DNA of 64,000 bases from JBAVVD01 sp049697115 (GTDB lineage: Bacteria; Acidobacteriota; Aminicenantia; Aminicenantales; UBA4085): NCBI GenBank assembly GCA_049697115.1, contig JBAVVD010000060.1, positions 51,714-115,713 of the forward strand, given 5' to 3'. The position numbers and the translations under genes are program-made. Below, in pieces: positions 52,823 to 61,869 of this stretch; position 1 is the first letter of the stretch; each line of letters opens with the position of its first letter. A model generated the notes under the pieces. That model did no database searches. It saw nothing but the letters and a program-made list of their open reading frames with translations, and had not been told where the DNA came from.

Positions 52823-53052
52823 TCCGATTAGGATATCTCTTCCTCTCAGGGATAGCCAGCAATCAATCTGCCTGATAATAGCAAAGAATCACGTGAGTAA
52901 ATTAGGCATCTTTTAGGCAGAATTTTCCTTTTTTTGACTAGAATGATAGGAGTATTTACTAATTTGTAGATACAAATGGGTAAGCCTTGTAACTCTTAAA
53001 TATGCTCTAATGCAAAATTTGATTGTGATCTTGAATGTCCGAGCGCTGCTTA

Positions 53053-53337
53053 TTAGAAACTTCTTCTCCCCCCAAATCCACCTCCGCGGTCGTCACTACG
53101 AGGGCGGGCCTCGTTGACTTTAAGAGTGCGCCCCTTCAAATCTTTGCCATCAAGCCCAGAGATTGCGGATTTGGCTTCGAGACCGTTTGGCATCTCCACA
53201 AATCCAAATCCCCTCGAATCGCCGGTGTACTGATCTTTGATGATTTTAACAGATCTAACCTGCCCGAAGGCTTCAAAAGCCTGTCGCAAATCTTCTTCAG
53301 TGGCCTCTCGCAATAAATTACCTACGTAAATATTCAT
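53053..53337 (-). CDS. RRM-domain RNA-binding protein
   Basis: 94 residues: one RNA recognition motif with RNP2 (NIYVGNLLR) and RNP1 (SRGFGFVEM), followed by a short Arg/Gly-rich tail (RSDDRGGGFGGRRSF), as in bacterial cold-inducible Rbp proteins of cyanobacteria and other phyla. It probably binds RNA as a chaperone in the cytoplasm. AAGGAAG precedes the ATG. It lies alone between the sigma factor gene and rpoZ. Confidence 0.93.
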   Translation of the reverse strand: MNIYVGNLLREATEEDLRQAFEAFGQVRSVKIIKDQYTGDSRGFGFVEMPNGLEAKSAISGLDGKDLKGRTLKVNEARPRSDDRGGGFGGRRSF

Positions 53338-53612
53338 TCTGACTTCCTTTTAATGTTGAATTTTTAATAAGGGAGGGAAACATTTTTTTTATTGCAATTT
53401 TCCCTGATCCCCTGTAATTCCTGCCTGCTCTTTCAAATGAAAATGTCTCTTCAATCTCAACATGTAATAATAATAGCAAAGGAAAGATTCCACGTCAATG
53501 AAAATTAGGGACGTTCTCCAAAGTACCACTCTATCGAATTCTAAAGAATTATGCGCCATTCTGCTTATTAAATGAGAATGCAAGTGTTCGTTTGGAAGAT
53601 TGGATTATCTAG

Positions 53613-53973
<361 letters not shown>

Positions 53974-53987
<14 letters not shown>

Positions 53988-54107
53988 ATATGATCAACTC
54001 CTCAGATTGGTTTCGGATTCTTCTGCTGAATTTCTTAGCTACGGTTCTGCACTTACTACAGAAACTGCTGTCGGACGGATATCAAAATAACATCTGGAGC
54101 ATTTCAT
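53974..54107 (-). pseudogene. zinc-ribbon protein gene with a single-base frameshift
   Basis: The minus-strand frame begins MKCSRCYFDIRP. If one base is added at about 54075 it continues DSSFCSKCRTVAKKFSRRIR, NQSEELIIFEIS and stop, giving two CxxC knuckles of a zinc ribbon (MKCxxC ... FCxxC). Without that base the frame hits a stop soon after. Either a recent mutation or a sequence error in this genome is possible. Its stop overlaps the start of rpoZ, so it may have been the upstream partner in an operon. Confidence 0.55.
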
Positions 54108-54230
54108 GGCCCTTTTTCCCCGTATGAATGCTTGGCCAGAGAATATCACCAATAGAGAAATGAGTCAAATACGAAGAGCGAAGACCTCTCCATCTATGCT
54201 TGCCGTGTGACCACGGCGTCAATATTTTCT

Positions 54231-55751
54231 TCAATAATACCGGTCCATCATGCGGTACTGGATGGCCTCGGAGATGTGGGCCGGTCGGATCTCCTCCTCC
54301 CCGGCCAGGTCAGCAATTGTCCTGGCCACCTTCAGAGTCCGATCATAGGCCCGGGCGCTAAATCCCAGGCGGTCGACGGCCATCTCTAGAAGCTTCTCGC
54401 TCTCTCTGTCAATGCGGCAGAACTTCTTGATCTCCCTCCGCCCCATCCGTCCATTGGCGTAGATTCTTGTCCCTTGGAACCGACAAAGCTGCTTTTCTCT
54501 GGCGCGGCAGACCCTCTCGCGGATCTGCTTCGAGCTCTCGCCTTCAGCCCTGGAAAGGATATCCTGGAACTTCACGGCCGGCACCTCGACCTGGATGTCA
54601 ATCCGGTCCAGGAGGGGCCCTGAAATCTTCGAATAATACCGGCTCCTCTGGGCTTCTGTGCAGTCGTTTTTCCCAGAGGAAAAGCTCTGGAAGACATCTT
54701 CGCATGGATTCATGGCCCCCACAAGCATAAACGAAGAGGGGAAAGTCACGGCCATCAAGGCCCGTGAGACTGTCACTTTTCCATCTTCCACAGGCTGCCT
54801 CAAATCTTCCAGGACCTTGCGCCGGAATTCGGGGAGCTCATCCAGAAATAGCACGCCGTGATGGGCCAGGCTAACTTCTCCAGGCCTGGGGACGATTCCA
54901 CCGCCGATAAGCCCGGCATCAGTAATCGTGTGATGGGGCGCTCGAAAAGGCCTGCGGGCGACCGCGCCCCTGTCTCTCAGCAGTCCGGAAGCGCTGTAAA
55001 TCTGGGTGACCTCGATCATTTCGCTGAAAGACATAGGGGGCAGAATCGTCGGCAGCCGCCTGGCGAGCATCGTCTTTCCCGCCCCGGGCGGGCCGATCAG
55101 GAGGACGTTGTGCGATCCGGCCGAGGCCACCTCAAGCGCGCGCTTCACATGATGCTGCCCTTTGACTTCCTGAAAATCCACATCTTCCTCCGCCGGAGAG
55201 AAAAGCTCCTCCGGAGAATACCGGCAGGGCTCGACACGTTCCGGGGAATTGAGCAATTCCATGACCTGGACGATGTTTTCAAGCCCGTAGATATCCAATC
55301 CTTCGACAAGCACGGCCTCTTTGGCGTTCTCTTTTGGAATCACGATCCCTTGAAAATTCTTTTTCCTGGCCAGAAGCGCTGAGGAGAGGATCCCCCTCAC
55401 GGGCTTGAGTCTTCCATCCAGGGCAAGCTCTCCCAAAAACAAATAGTCCTGGAGTCTCTCCGGAGACACGACGCCAATGTAGGCCAGGAGGCCGAGCGCA
55501 ATGGGAAGGTCGAAGGCCGGCCCCTCCTTGCGCCGGTGGGCGGGCGCCAAATTGATCGTGATTTTCCGACAAGGAAACTCATACCCGCAATTGCAGAGAG
55601 CCGCCCTGACCCTCTCCTTACTCTCCCGCACCGAGGCATCAGGAAGTCCCACGGTGATAAACGCCGGAAGGCCGGTCGAGATATCGACCTCCACCTCCAC
55701 GACATAGGCTTCGATTCCCAGAAGGGCCGCGCTGTAATTTTTAAAAAGCAT
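54231..55751 (-). CDS. comM: YifB/ComM-family Mg-chelatase-like AAA+ ATPase
   Basis: 506 residues. An N-terminal Lon-like domain (VEVDISTGLPAFITVGLPDA, ITINLAPAHRRKEGPAFDLP, LFLGELALDGRLKPVRG) precedes the AAA+ ATPase with Walker A GPPGAGKTMLARRLPTILPP and Walker B GVLFLDELPEF. A Mg-chelatase C-terminal helical domain (GFSARAYDRTLKVARTIADL) follows. ComM is a hexameric helicase that promotes branch migration during integration of transforming DNA. The usual CxxC pair near the C-terminal ATPase region is reduced (MNPCEDVF...NDCTEAQ). Confidence 0.93.
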   Translation of the reverse strand: MLFKNYSAALLGIEAYVVEVEVDISTGLPAFITVGLPDASVRESKERVRAALCNCGYEFPCRKITINLAPAHRRKEGPAFDLPIALGLLAYIGVVSPERLQDYLFLGELALDGRLKPVRGILSSALLARKKNFQGIVIPKENAKEAVLVEGLDIYGLENIVQVMELLNSPERVEPCRYSPEELFSPAEEDVDFQEVKGQHHVKRALEVASAGSHNVLLIGPPGAGKTMLARRLPTILPPMSFSEMIEVTQIYSASGLLRDRGAVARRPFRAPHHTITDAGLIGGGIVPRPGEVSLAHHGVLFLDELPEFRRKVLEDLRQPVEDGKVTVSRALMAVTFPSSFMLVGAMNPCEDVFQSFSSGKNDCTEAQRSRYYSKISGPLLDRIDIQVEVPAVKFQDILSRAEGESSKQIRERVCRAREKQLCRFQGTRIYANGRMGRREIKKFCRIDRESEKLLEMAVDRLGFSARAYDRTLKVARTIADLAGEEEIRPAHISEAIQYRMMDRYY

Positions 55752-55890
55752 CCGTCAGGATATAAAGACGGCAGAACTCCTTGCTTCCTGTCAAAGAAAA
55801 AAGGGGAATCAGACAGGATTTATGAATAATCCGGGAAGAATTGAGTGGTAAAAAAATGAAATCAGAGGGGCAGGGCTGATCCCTGTCTTC

Positions 55891-56559
55891 CTATCGTTCG
55901 GGGGGAGTAAACTCGACTTCCTCTCTTTTCTCAGCCGCGGCTGCTGCCGCCGGCTCTTTCTCTCTGTCCCCGAAAATCTTCACCCTCACTTTGGGAATGG
56001 CGACCTTGGCGATTGCCTTGAGACTCTCAAAAACGCCGCGCCCGTTAATGGCCGAAGCTTCAATGAAAGGAACTCCTTTGGGATTGAGAAGACTGTTGAG
56101 GGTTTCGACGGGAATGAGATTATCCAGGTCGCGCTTATTATACTGGAAAACCAGGGGCACGGCATTCAGATCAACCTTGAGTTCCTGAAAATTTCGCCGG
56201 AGCCCTTCAAAACTCTCCAGGTTGGCATCCAGAAGAGGAACCTGGGAGTCCGCCACAAAGACAATCCCGTCGGTCCCGATGAGCACGTTTTTTCTGGAGG
56301 CCTCATAATACACCTGCCCGGGCACGGTCATGAGCTGGAAGTTGATTTTAAAAAATCCGATATAGCCGGCCTTGATGGGCAGCATATCAAAATAAAAAGT
56401 CCTTTCTGATTCGGTCTCCAGGCAGATGAGCTCCCCGCGCGAAGAGGCATCCAGTTTATGATGAATGTAGCGGATGTTTGTCGTTTTTCCGCTGAGGCCG
56501 GGTCCGTAGTAGACAATTTTCACCGTGATCGTATTGGTGGTGTAGTTGATAAAGGCCAT
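55891..56559 (-). CDS. mglA: MglA-type small Ras-like GTPase
   Basis: Bacterial Ras-like GTPase that sets cell polarity or motility in Myxococcus. The P-loop is YYGPGLSGKTTNIRYI, the switch/PM3 region is MTVPGQVYYEASRKNVLIG (the Gly-Gln pair in place of DxxG Gln), and VFQYNKRDLDN holds NKxD. SAINGRGVFESLKAI is the G5-type SAK equivalent. The C-terminal 30 residues are an Ala/Glu-rich extension. The ATG follows the stop of the glycosyltransferase gene with no spacer. No mglB (GAP) gene is in the window. Confidence 0.92.
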   Translation of the reverse strand: MAFINYTTNTITVKIVYYGPGLSGKTTNIRYIHHKLDASSRGELICLETESERTFYFDMLPIKAGYIGFFKINFQLMTVPGQVYYEASRKNVLIGTDGIVFVADSQVPLLDANLESFEGLRRNFQELKVDLNAVPLVFQYNKRDLDNLIPVETLNSLLNPKGVPFIEASAINGRGVFESLKAIAKVAIPKVRVKIFGDREKEPAAAAAAEKREEVEFTPPER

Positions 56560-57726
56560 TTATTTCAGCGAGGTAAAGAGTATATCATATTTTTTGAGAA
56601 TTTGCGGCCACGTATAATTCCGGCAGATGTAATGCAGCCCGTTTTCTCCCATGACCTGCCGCAGCCGGGCATCTCCGAGCAATAGGTCAAGATCCAGAGC
56701 AAATTCCTCATACCTCTTATAATATAACCCGCTTTTTCCAACAAGGCAATGCTGTTTGAGCGGGTCGGCCTCTTCCTGAACCAGAAGCGGAGTGCGGACG
56801 GCCAGGGATTCGAGGGCGGCCATACAAAGGCTCTCAAAGTGAGAGGGATGGCAGGTGACCTGGGCATGGGCCATGGCGACGTTCTTTTCTTCCGGCGAGA
56901 CGAATCCGAGATACCGGATTCTCGGGTGAGGAGGCAATTTCATGAGAAGATTTCCGATGAGAAGCAGCGATAGGCGGGAGTTTTTCCGGCTGTACTTCAG
57001 GAAATAATCCGTCAGTTCCTGGCATCCCTTGCCCGGCTCAATCCGTCCGGCATAGAGGACATACGGCGCAACGGCTCTGTATTTCGGGCGGAACCGCGAA
57101 AGCCCGACATTCTCAGGAATGTCCACGCCGACACCCACGACATCCTGATATTTTCCGTTGAAGGGAAACATGCGGCTGAGCATCTGCTTTTCTGATTCCG
57201 TGTTGAACATGAACGCGTGGGGCAGAGAAAACACATCTTTCATGATGCCGAGCCGCAGGGGGAGTTCATCATGAGCGGTGGGAACAAGTACCTTTCTTCC
57301 TTTGATGGCCTGGAGGCCCCAGAAGGTGTTGTAATAGAGATATGTAAAAAAGATAAACAGATCATGGTCTTTCTCTTCCCTCTCCAGGGCTTGGATCAAA
57401 TCCGGACAGTAGGGCCCCTGGCGTTTAAGCCATTCGACTTCATCTTTCCGGCTGTGGGCATTGAGGAAAATCCAGTCCGAATATTCATTGAATGATTGGA
57501 TGTCTCTTTTCTTTTTGACCTTGAATCGTTTGATCACAACGCCGTTCAAAATGAATTCTCCGGCGGGATACTCATTCTTCCAGGTGATGTAATCCTGGGC
57601 CGTGGTTGTGTAGACCGTGCAGTCATAGCCGGAGGCGGCCAATCTCTCGGCGATGAGGCGGCAGTGAAGCTCGGACCCTCCCATGACTTCTTTTCCGTAT
57701 CTCTGGATGACAAAAGCGATTTTCAT
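56560..57726 (-). CDS. GT4-family glycosyltransferase (type A, copy 1)
   Basis: GT-B fold retaining glycosyltransferase. The N-terminus KIAFVIQRYGKEVMGGSELH is an acceptor-domain start; the C-terminal donor site shows VLYAGRIEPGKGCQEL, LLIGNLL, YLGFVSPEEKNVAMAHAQVT and CHPSHFESLCMAALESLAVR (the E-x7-E-type motif). It is about 40% alike by eye to the protein at 59865-61040 (RYG-(G)-AELHCR, YITWKN, DELRWL-type blocks), so the two are paralogues. Abuts mglA; 1 nt separates it from the next upstream gene. Confidence 0.88.
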   Translation of the reverse strand: MKIAFVIQRYGKEVMGGSELHCRLIAERLAASGYDCTVYTTTAQDYITWKNEYPAGEFILNGVVIKRFKVKKKRDIQSFNEYSDWIFLNAHSRKDEVEWLKRQGPYCPDLIQALEREEKDHDLFIFFTYLYYNTFWGLQAIKGRKVLVPTAHDELPLRLGIMKDVFSLPHAFMFNTESEKQMLSRMFPFNGKYQDVVGVGVDIPENVGLSRFRPKYRAVAPYVLYAGRIEPGKGCQELTDYFLKYSRKNSRLSLLLIGNLLMKLPPHPRIRYLGFVSPEEKNVAMAHAQVTCHPSHFESLCMAALESLAVRTPLLVQEEADPLKQHCLVGKSGLYYKRYEEFALDLDLLLGDARLRQVMGENGLHYICRNYTWPQILKKYDILFTSLK

Positions 57727-57727
57727 C

Positions 57728-58801
57728 TTACTTTTTTCTTTTGAGGTTTTTTAAACTCCGGAGGAGAAATTCTTCCCTTTTGAATTCCCTGAATTTTTTC
57801 AGCTGACTGCGCTGGCTCTGAACGATTTTTTTTCTCAGATCCGGGTCATGAGCGACAAGGTTCACCAGCTCGGCCACATAGTCCGCTCTCTGGTCGCCGA
57901 TCAGGATGCCCGCCTCTCCCAGCGTATAGGGCACAGCCGTGGAATTGAAGGCGATGATCGGCAGGTCGAAGATCATGCTCTCCACCAGCGGCAGGCAGAA
58001 ACCTTCATGTTCGCTCAAGGAAAGGAAAACATCCGAGGCCTTGTAAATGGCAAACATCTCCTCATCCGGAACATGGCCGAGAAACCGGATCTCTTCCGGC
58101 TTGAGGTAAAATTCATCCGCCATCCGGACAAGGCTCTGGTAGTACTTGGGAAAAGTGGCGGTCTTGCCGATAATAATCAGCCGGATCAAAGGGGAAATGT
58201 ACTTTTTAAAGTAAAAGGTGACTTTGATCAAATTTTCAATTTTTTTATTGGGGGCGATCCGGCCGACGAAAAGAACATTGACTCTTTCTCCCTTGAAGAG
58301 GTCAAAGACAAAGCGGCTCATGGGCTTCCTGTATCGGCCGAAGTCGATGAAGAGCGGAAAGACATGTGAATTTCGATATCCGAGCTCCTCCAGCTCTTTC
58401 CGGTTATACTCCGAATCGGCCAGAGCCAGATCCACGCGGGAGGGAAGCATTTCCAGTTCTTTCCTTCCCCGGCGGGAAAGGTCCGCCATCTCCGGATGGA
58501 TATCCGCGAAAAACTCCGGAGGAGTGATATTGTGGTAGATGAGGACTCTTCTGGACGGAAGACGGGCCAGTGCCTGGCTGAGCGGAGAGGGCAGCGCGAA
58601 GTGCAGAATCGTCACATCCGAGGGAGACGACCTGGGGAAAGACGAGAAAAGCTTGGACTCGCGCTCCAGCCCGCTGTCCCGTGTCAGGCAGTAGATCTCG
58701 GAAGTGAATCCGCTGGATCTGAAAAAACTTTTCAAGTGGGCCGCTTCATCGCCGATGGCGTCCCCGCGATGAAAGGCCGGAACGAGCTGGTCAATCCTCA
58801 C
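57728..58801 (-). CDS. GT4-family glycosyltransferase (type B, copy 1)
   Basis: GT-B fold. The N-terminus RIDQLVPAFHRGDAIGDEAA is shared with the next gene. Middle motifs are ILIYHNITPPEFF and VDLALADSEYNRKELEELGY. The donor part has VNVLFVGRIAPNKKIENLIK, FLGHVPDEEMFAIYKASDVF, and LSLSEHEGFCLPLVESMIFD (E-x7-E). The acceptor and sugar are unknown. Its ATG overlaps the stop of the upstream gene by 4 nt. Confidence 0.88.
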   Translation of the reverse strand: MRIDQLVPAFHRGDAIGDEAAHLKSFFRSSGFTSEIYCLTRDSGLERESKLFSSFPRSSPSDVTILHFALPSPLSQALARLPSRRVLIYHNITPPEFFADIHPEMADLSRRGRKELEMLPSRVDLALADSEYNRKELEELGYRNSHVFPLFIDFGRYRKPMSRFVFDLFKGERVNVLFVGRIAPNKKIENLIKVTFYFKKYISPLIRLIIIGKTATFPKYYQSLVRMADEFYLKPEEIRFLGHVPDEEMFAIYKASDVFLSLSEHEGFCLPLVESMIFDLPIIAFNSTAVPYTLGEAGILIGDQRADYVAELVNLVAHDPDLRKKIVQSQRSQLKKFREFKREEFLLRSLKNLKRKK

Positions 58802-59868
58802 GATCGGCTCATCCTCCGGATATGTTTAAGCAGAATGCGGCTGACGTTCTCCCGCCTGAATCGGACCAACGCCTGGATCTGGGAATCAATGATTTTCTTT
58901 CTCAAGTCTCTGTTCCTGTGAATGCAGTCCAAAAGAGCCGCAATCCGGAAAAAGTCTTTATGGCGAACGATAACACCACCCCGGTTCATCGTCTCTTCGA
59001 CCGCTCCTGCGGCATACGCCACAACAGGAATCCGCATGGTGAACGCTTCAAGCAGAGGGACTCCGAACCCTTCATGCTCGCTCAAGCTCAGGTAGAAGTC
59101 GGCAACCTTGTAGAACGCGAGAAGCTCCTGGAATTCAACGTGCCCGCTGAAAAATACATCGTATAGATTTAGTCGTTTTACCAAATCCTGCAAGGAAAAA
59201 AAATACCGGTCCAGCCCTCGGGTGTCCCCCACCAGGAGAAGCTGGGAGTCCGGATTAAAATATTTCTTGTAAAAATAAAAGGTCTTGATGAGGTCCTCGA
59301 ACTTTTTATTGGGAATGAGCCGCCCGACAAAAAGGATTGTGGTTTTACCGCTGGAAAAGAGGGTCTCGGTGACCGGGTCGGCCCGGCCGCGAAATTTTGA
59401 AACATCCATGAGGATGGGAAGCACGCCGGTGTTCTTGTACCCGGCTTCTTCCAGCTCCTGCCGGTTAAACTCTGAATCGCCCAGAGCCAGGTCCACCTTG
59501 TCCACAAAGAGCTTAATCTCCAGGCGTCCTTTGTAGCATTCCCTGCTCAGGATGCGGTGAGAATCGATGAAAAACTCATGGGGAGTTATGTTGTGGTAAA
59601 TCATGATCTTTTTATCCGGAATCCGGAAAAAGAGCTTGGACACAGGCGAGCCGATGGAAAAATGAAAAATAACGATATTGTTGGGAGAGCTGAACTTCCG
59701 GTACTCCCTGTAATCCCTGATATATTTGGCCGTCCGGGGATCAAAGAACCGCACAAAAATCTCCGACCGGAAGCCCTGTTCACGGAGGACCTGCTGGATT
59801 TCCAGCATCTCATCCGATATGGCATCGCCGTAGCTTAAGGAAGTGGCAAACTGATGGACTTCGCTCAT
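58798..59868 (-). CDS. GT4-family glycosyltransferase (type B, copy 2)
   Basis: Tandem paralogue of the previous gene, with the same block order: SYGDAISDEMLEIQQVLREQ, MIYHNITPHEFFIDSH, VDLALGDSEFNRQELEEAGY, ILFVGRLIPNKKFEDLIKTF, FFSGHVEFQELLAFYKVADF and LSLSEHEGFGVPLLEAFTMR. It ends with a basic tail (KHIRRMSRS). It overlaps both neighbours by 4 nt, so the genes are translationally coupled. Confidence 0.88.
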   Translation of the reverse strand: MSEVHQFATSLSYGDAISDEMLEIQQVLREQGFRSEIFVRFFDPRTAKYIRDYREYRKFSSPNNIVIFHFSIGSPVSKLFFRIPDKKIMIYHNITPHEFFIDSHRILSRECYKGRLEIKLFVDKVDLALGDSEFNRQELEEAGYKNTGVLPILMDVSKFRGRADPVTETLFSSGKTTILFVGRLIPNKKFEDLIKTFYFYKKYFNPDSQLLLVGDTRGLDRYFFSLQDLVKRLNLYDVFFSGHVEFQELLAFYKVADFYLSLSEHEGFGVPLLEAFTMRIPVVAYAAGAVEETMNRGGVIVRHKDFFRIAALLDCIHRNRDLRKKIIDSQIQALVRFRRENVSRILLKHIRRMSRS

Positions 59869-61040
59869 GGCCGGACTCCCAGTTGATGGAGTATCCTGAG
59901 ATATTTATGCTCGATGACGTCCCAGGTGTAATTGTCTCTGAAGTATTTCTGGCCGTTCTTCCCCAGCGACTGGCGAAGTTTCGGATCATTGAGGAGAAGT
60001 TTCAGCGATTCTTTGAACTCCCCGGAGTTTTCGTAGTAAAGGCCGCCGTTGCTCCTCCGGCACTGTCCTTTGAGGACCTCACAGAGGGCATTGGCAAGAA
60101 CAGGCCGCTGCATCGCCCAGGCCTCCAGAGTGACCATGGATAAACTCTCATAAAAGGAGGGCATCACCAGGAGCAAAGCCCCGCTCAGGGCGTCAAATTT
60201 GTCTTCCTCGGAGAGAAAGCCGAGATGGAGGATGTCCGGGTGGGAAGGAATTTTCAATACCGAATTCCCGACCAGGACCAGCTTGATAGGGGTGGTTACG
60301 GCCTTCTTAAAACTCAAAAAATACTCGAACAGCTTATGGCAGCCTTTGTTCTCATCGATCCGGCCGATGTAAATGATGTAATTGCCCTCGACCTTGTGTC
60401 TGGCGCGGAACCGCTCCGGCGAAGAATGTGAAGGGACCTCTGTTCCCACTCCCACGACCAGTCCGGGGATGTGCTCATTCCGTGAGAGGGTGTGGATCAT
60501 CCGCCTCTCCTCTTCCGAATTATAGACAAACGCCCGGGGTTTCCGGAACAGCTCCCTGAATATCTTAAGATGGACGATAGGGTCATGCTCCGCGGTGGGG
60601 ACCAGAATGCTCCGCTGGGGAACGGCATTTATCCCACAGTAGGAATGGTAATAGCGGTAGCTGAAAAAGATAAAATAGTCATACTCTTTCTCACGGGCTT
60701 TGATAAATTGGATCAAGGGAGGAGACAGGGGCCCCTCCTCCTGAAGCCACCTGAGCTCATCTTTTCCTCTGTGCTCCCTGTGAAGGATATGTTCCTGGAT
60801 GCGGCCGAATTTGGCGGGGTTTCTGGACCGGACCACTGAAAATCTCCTTACCGGAATGCCGTTGATGACCTCCACTCCCTCGGGATAATGATTTTTCCAT
60901 GTGATGTAGTCGTATGCCCTTGTCGTCAACACATCGGTCTGAAAATATTTCTGCATGTGCTCGGCCACCCAGCGGCAGTGGAGCTCCGCTCCGCCGTTGA
61001 TTTCGATTCCGTACCGTTGAACGACAAAGGCAATTTTCAT
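59865..61040 (-). CDS. GT4-family glycosyltransferase (type A, copy 2)
   Basis: Paralogue of the protein at 56560-57726: KIAFVVQRYGIEINGGAELH, TTRAYDYITWKNHYPEGVEV, KDELRWLQEEGPLSPPLIQF, YIGRIDENKGCHKLFEYFLS, LHLGFLSEEDKFDALSGALL, MPSFYESLSMVTLEAWAMQR. Sugar specificity is unknown. It overlaps the coiled-coil gene by 4 nt. Confidence 0.88.
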   Translation of the reverse strand: MKIAFVVQRYGIEINGGAELHCRWVAEHMQKYFQTDVLTTRAYDYITWKNHYPEGVEVINGIPVRRFSVVRSRNPAKFGRIQEHILHREHRGKDELRWLQEEGPLSPPLIQFIKAREKEYDYFIFFSYRYYHSYCGINAVPQRSILVPTAEHDPIVHLKIFRELFRKPRAFVYNSEEERRMIHTLSRNEHIPGLVVGVGTEVPSHSSPERFRARHKVEGNYIIYIGRIDENKGCHKLFEYFLSFKKAVTTPIKLVLVGNSVLKIPSHPDILHLGFLSEEDKFDALSGALLLVMPSFYESLSMVTLEAWAMQRPVLANALCEVLKGQCRRSNGGLYYENSGEFKESLKLLLNDPKLRQSLGKNGQKYFRDNYTWDVIEHKYLRILHQLGVRP

Positions 61041-61594
61041 TTGAACGTTTTTTTCTCCAGAGCTTTTTCTCTCTTTTGCAGGATTTCCAGGTCCTTTTCC
61101 AGGATCCGCATTTTGCTCTTCAGATCTTCTTCCTCGATCTTCAGCTTGGTCATCTCGACAACAAGATTGTGGCTCAAATTGTGAAGGAGCTTGATATAAT
61201 CCATGGACATGTCTCTCTCGGCCAGCTTCCGGTCCAGATAATCCAGCCGTTTGTTCGTTTCATGGAGACTCTGGATGGTCCTCATCAGCTCCTCATGGAT
61301 GGGCAGGCCCAAAAGTCGGATCAGTGGGAAAAAGGGTTCCATCAGCCTGGCTATTTTGGCTCTCACCTTCTGCTTTAAGCCCCCTGCCTGATCGCCTGCC
61401 GAAAGTCCGGCTCCGGGTTCCGGAGTCATTCCAGGGCCTGCGTCCTCGGGGAACAGCCCTCCGGTTCCCGTCTCTTCCGGCTGCTCGGTGACGATTCTCT
61501 TTATCTGATCCATGATGTTCGCCACATCAATGTTTTCATAGTCCATCCGGATGGAATAAATTCCTTTGGGATTGCCGATATTGCTCTGATTCAT
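61037..61594 (-). CDS. coiled-coil protein of unknown function in the glycosyltransferase operon
   Basis: 185 residues from the chosen ATG, which has AGGAGG 6 nt upstream; an ATG at 61633 directly after the preceding stop is less likely. The N-terminal half is Gly/Pro/Glu-rich and probably disordered (TEQPEETGTGGLFPEDAGPG). The middle (KIARLMEPFFPLIRLLG) is amphipathic. The C-terminal ~90 residues form a charged coiled coil (KLKIEEEDLKSKMRILEKDL). Similar proteins often sit next to LPS/O-chain glycosyltransferases and may tether or size the chain; that is an inference. Confidence 0.65.
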   Translation of the reverse strand: MNQSNIGNPKGIYSIRMDYENIDVANIMDQIKRIVTEQPEETGTGGLFPEDAGPGMTPEPGAGLSAGDQAGGLKQKVRAKIARLMEPFFPLIRLLGLPIHEELMRTIQSLHETNKRLDYLDRKLAERDMSMDYIKLLHNLSHNLVVEMTKLKIEEEDLKSKMRILEKDLEILQKREKALEKKTFK

Positions 61595-61633
61595 GGAATC
61601 CTCCCTATCGGGCCGTCCGTCGTTGCCCCCCAT

Positions 61634-61846
61634 TTATTTTTTGTTCGGATAAAGATGGTCTTCATAAACGCCTTGGACGTCCTGAATATCCGGAAGAGGA
61701 TGCAGCCTCATTTCCGTAATTTCACGGACTTCTCTCTCGTTGTAGAAATCCCCTTTTTTCTTCTCCGCGATTCTCTTTTCAATCTCTTGAAGGACTTTTT
61801 TTTCCTCTTTTTTCCCAAGGCTCTTAATCCTTATGAATTCCGACAT
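61634..61846 (-). CDS. small charged protein of unknown function
   Basis: 70 residues from the ATG behind AAGGAGA; further upstream ATGs lie in the sulfatase gene. The product is highly charged (FIRIKSLGKKEEKKVLQEIE, KRIAEKKKGDFYNEREVREI) with a Pro-rich end (HPLPDIQDVQGVYEDHLYPN). No family is recognised. It lies between the sulfatase gene and the coiled-coil gene and is probably co-transcribed. Confidence 0.55.
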   Translation of the reverse strand: MSEFIRIKSLGKKEEKKVLQEIEKRIAEKKKGDFYNEREVREITEMRLHPLPDIQDVQGVYEDHLYPNKK

Positions 61847-61869
61847 GGCATCTCCTTTTTTCGCATTCA

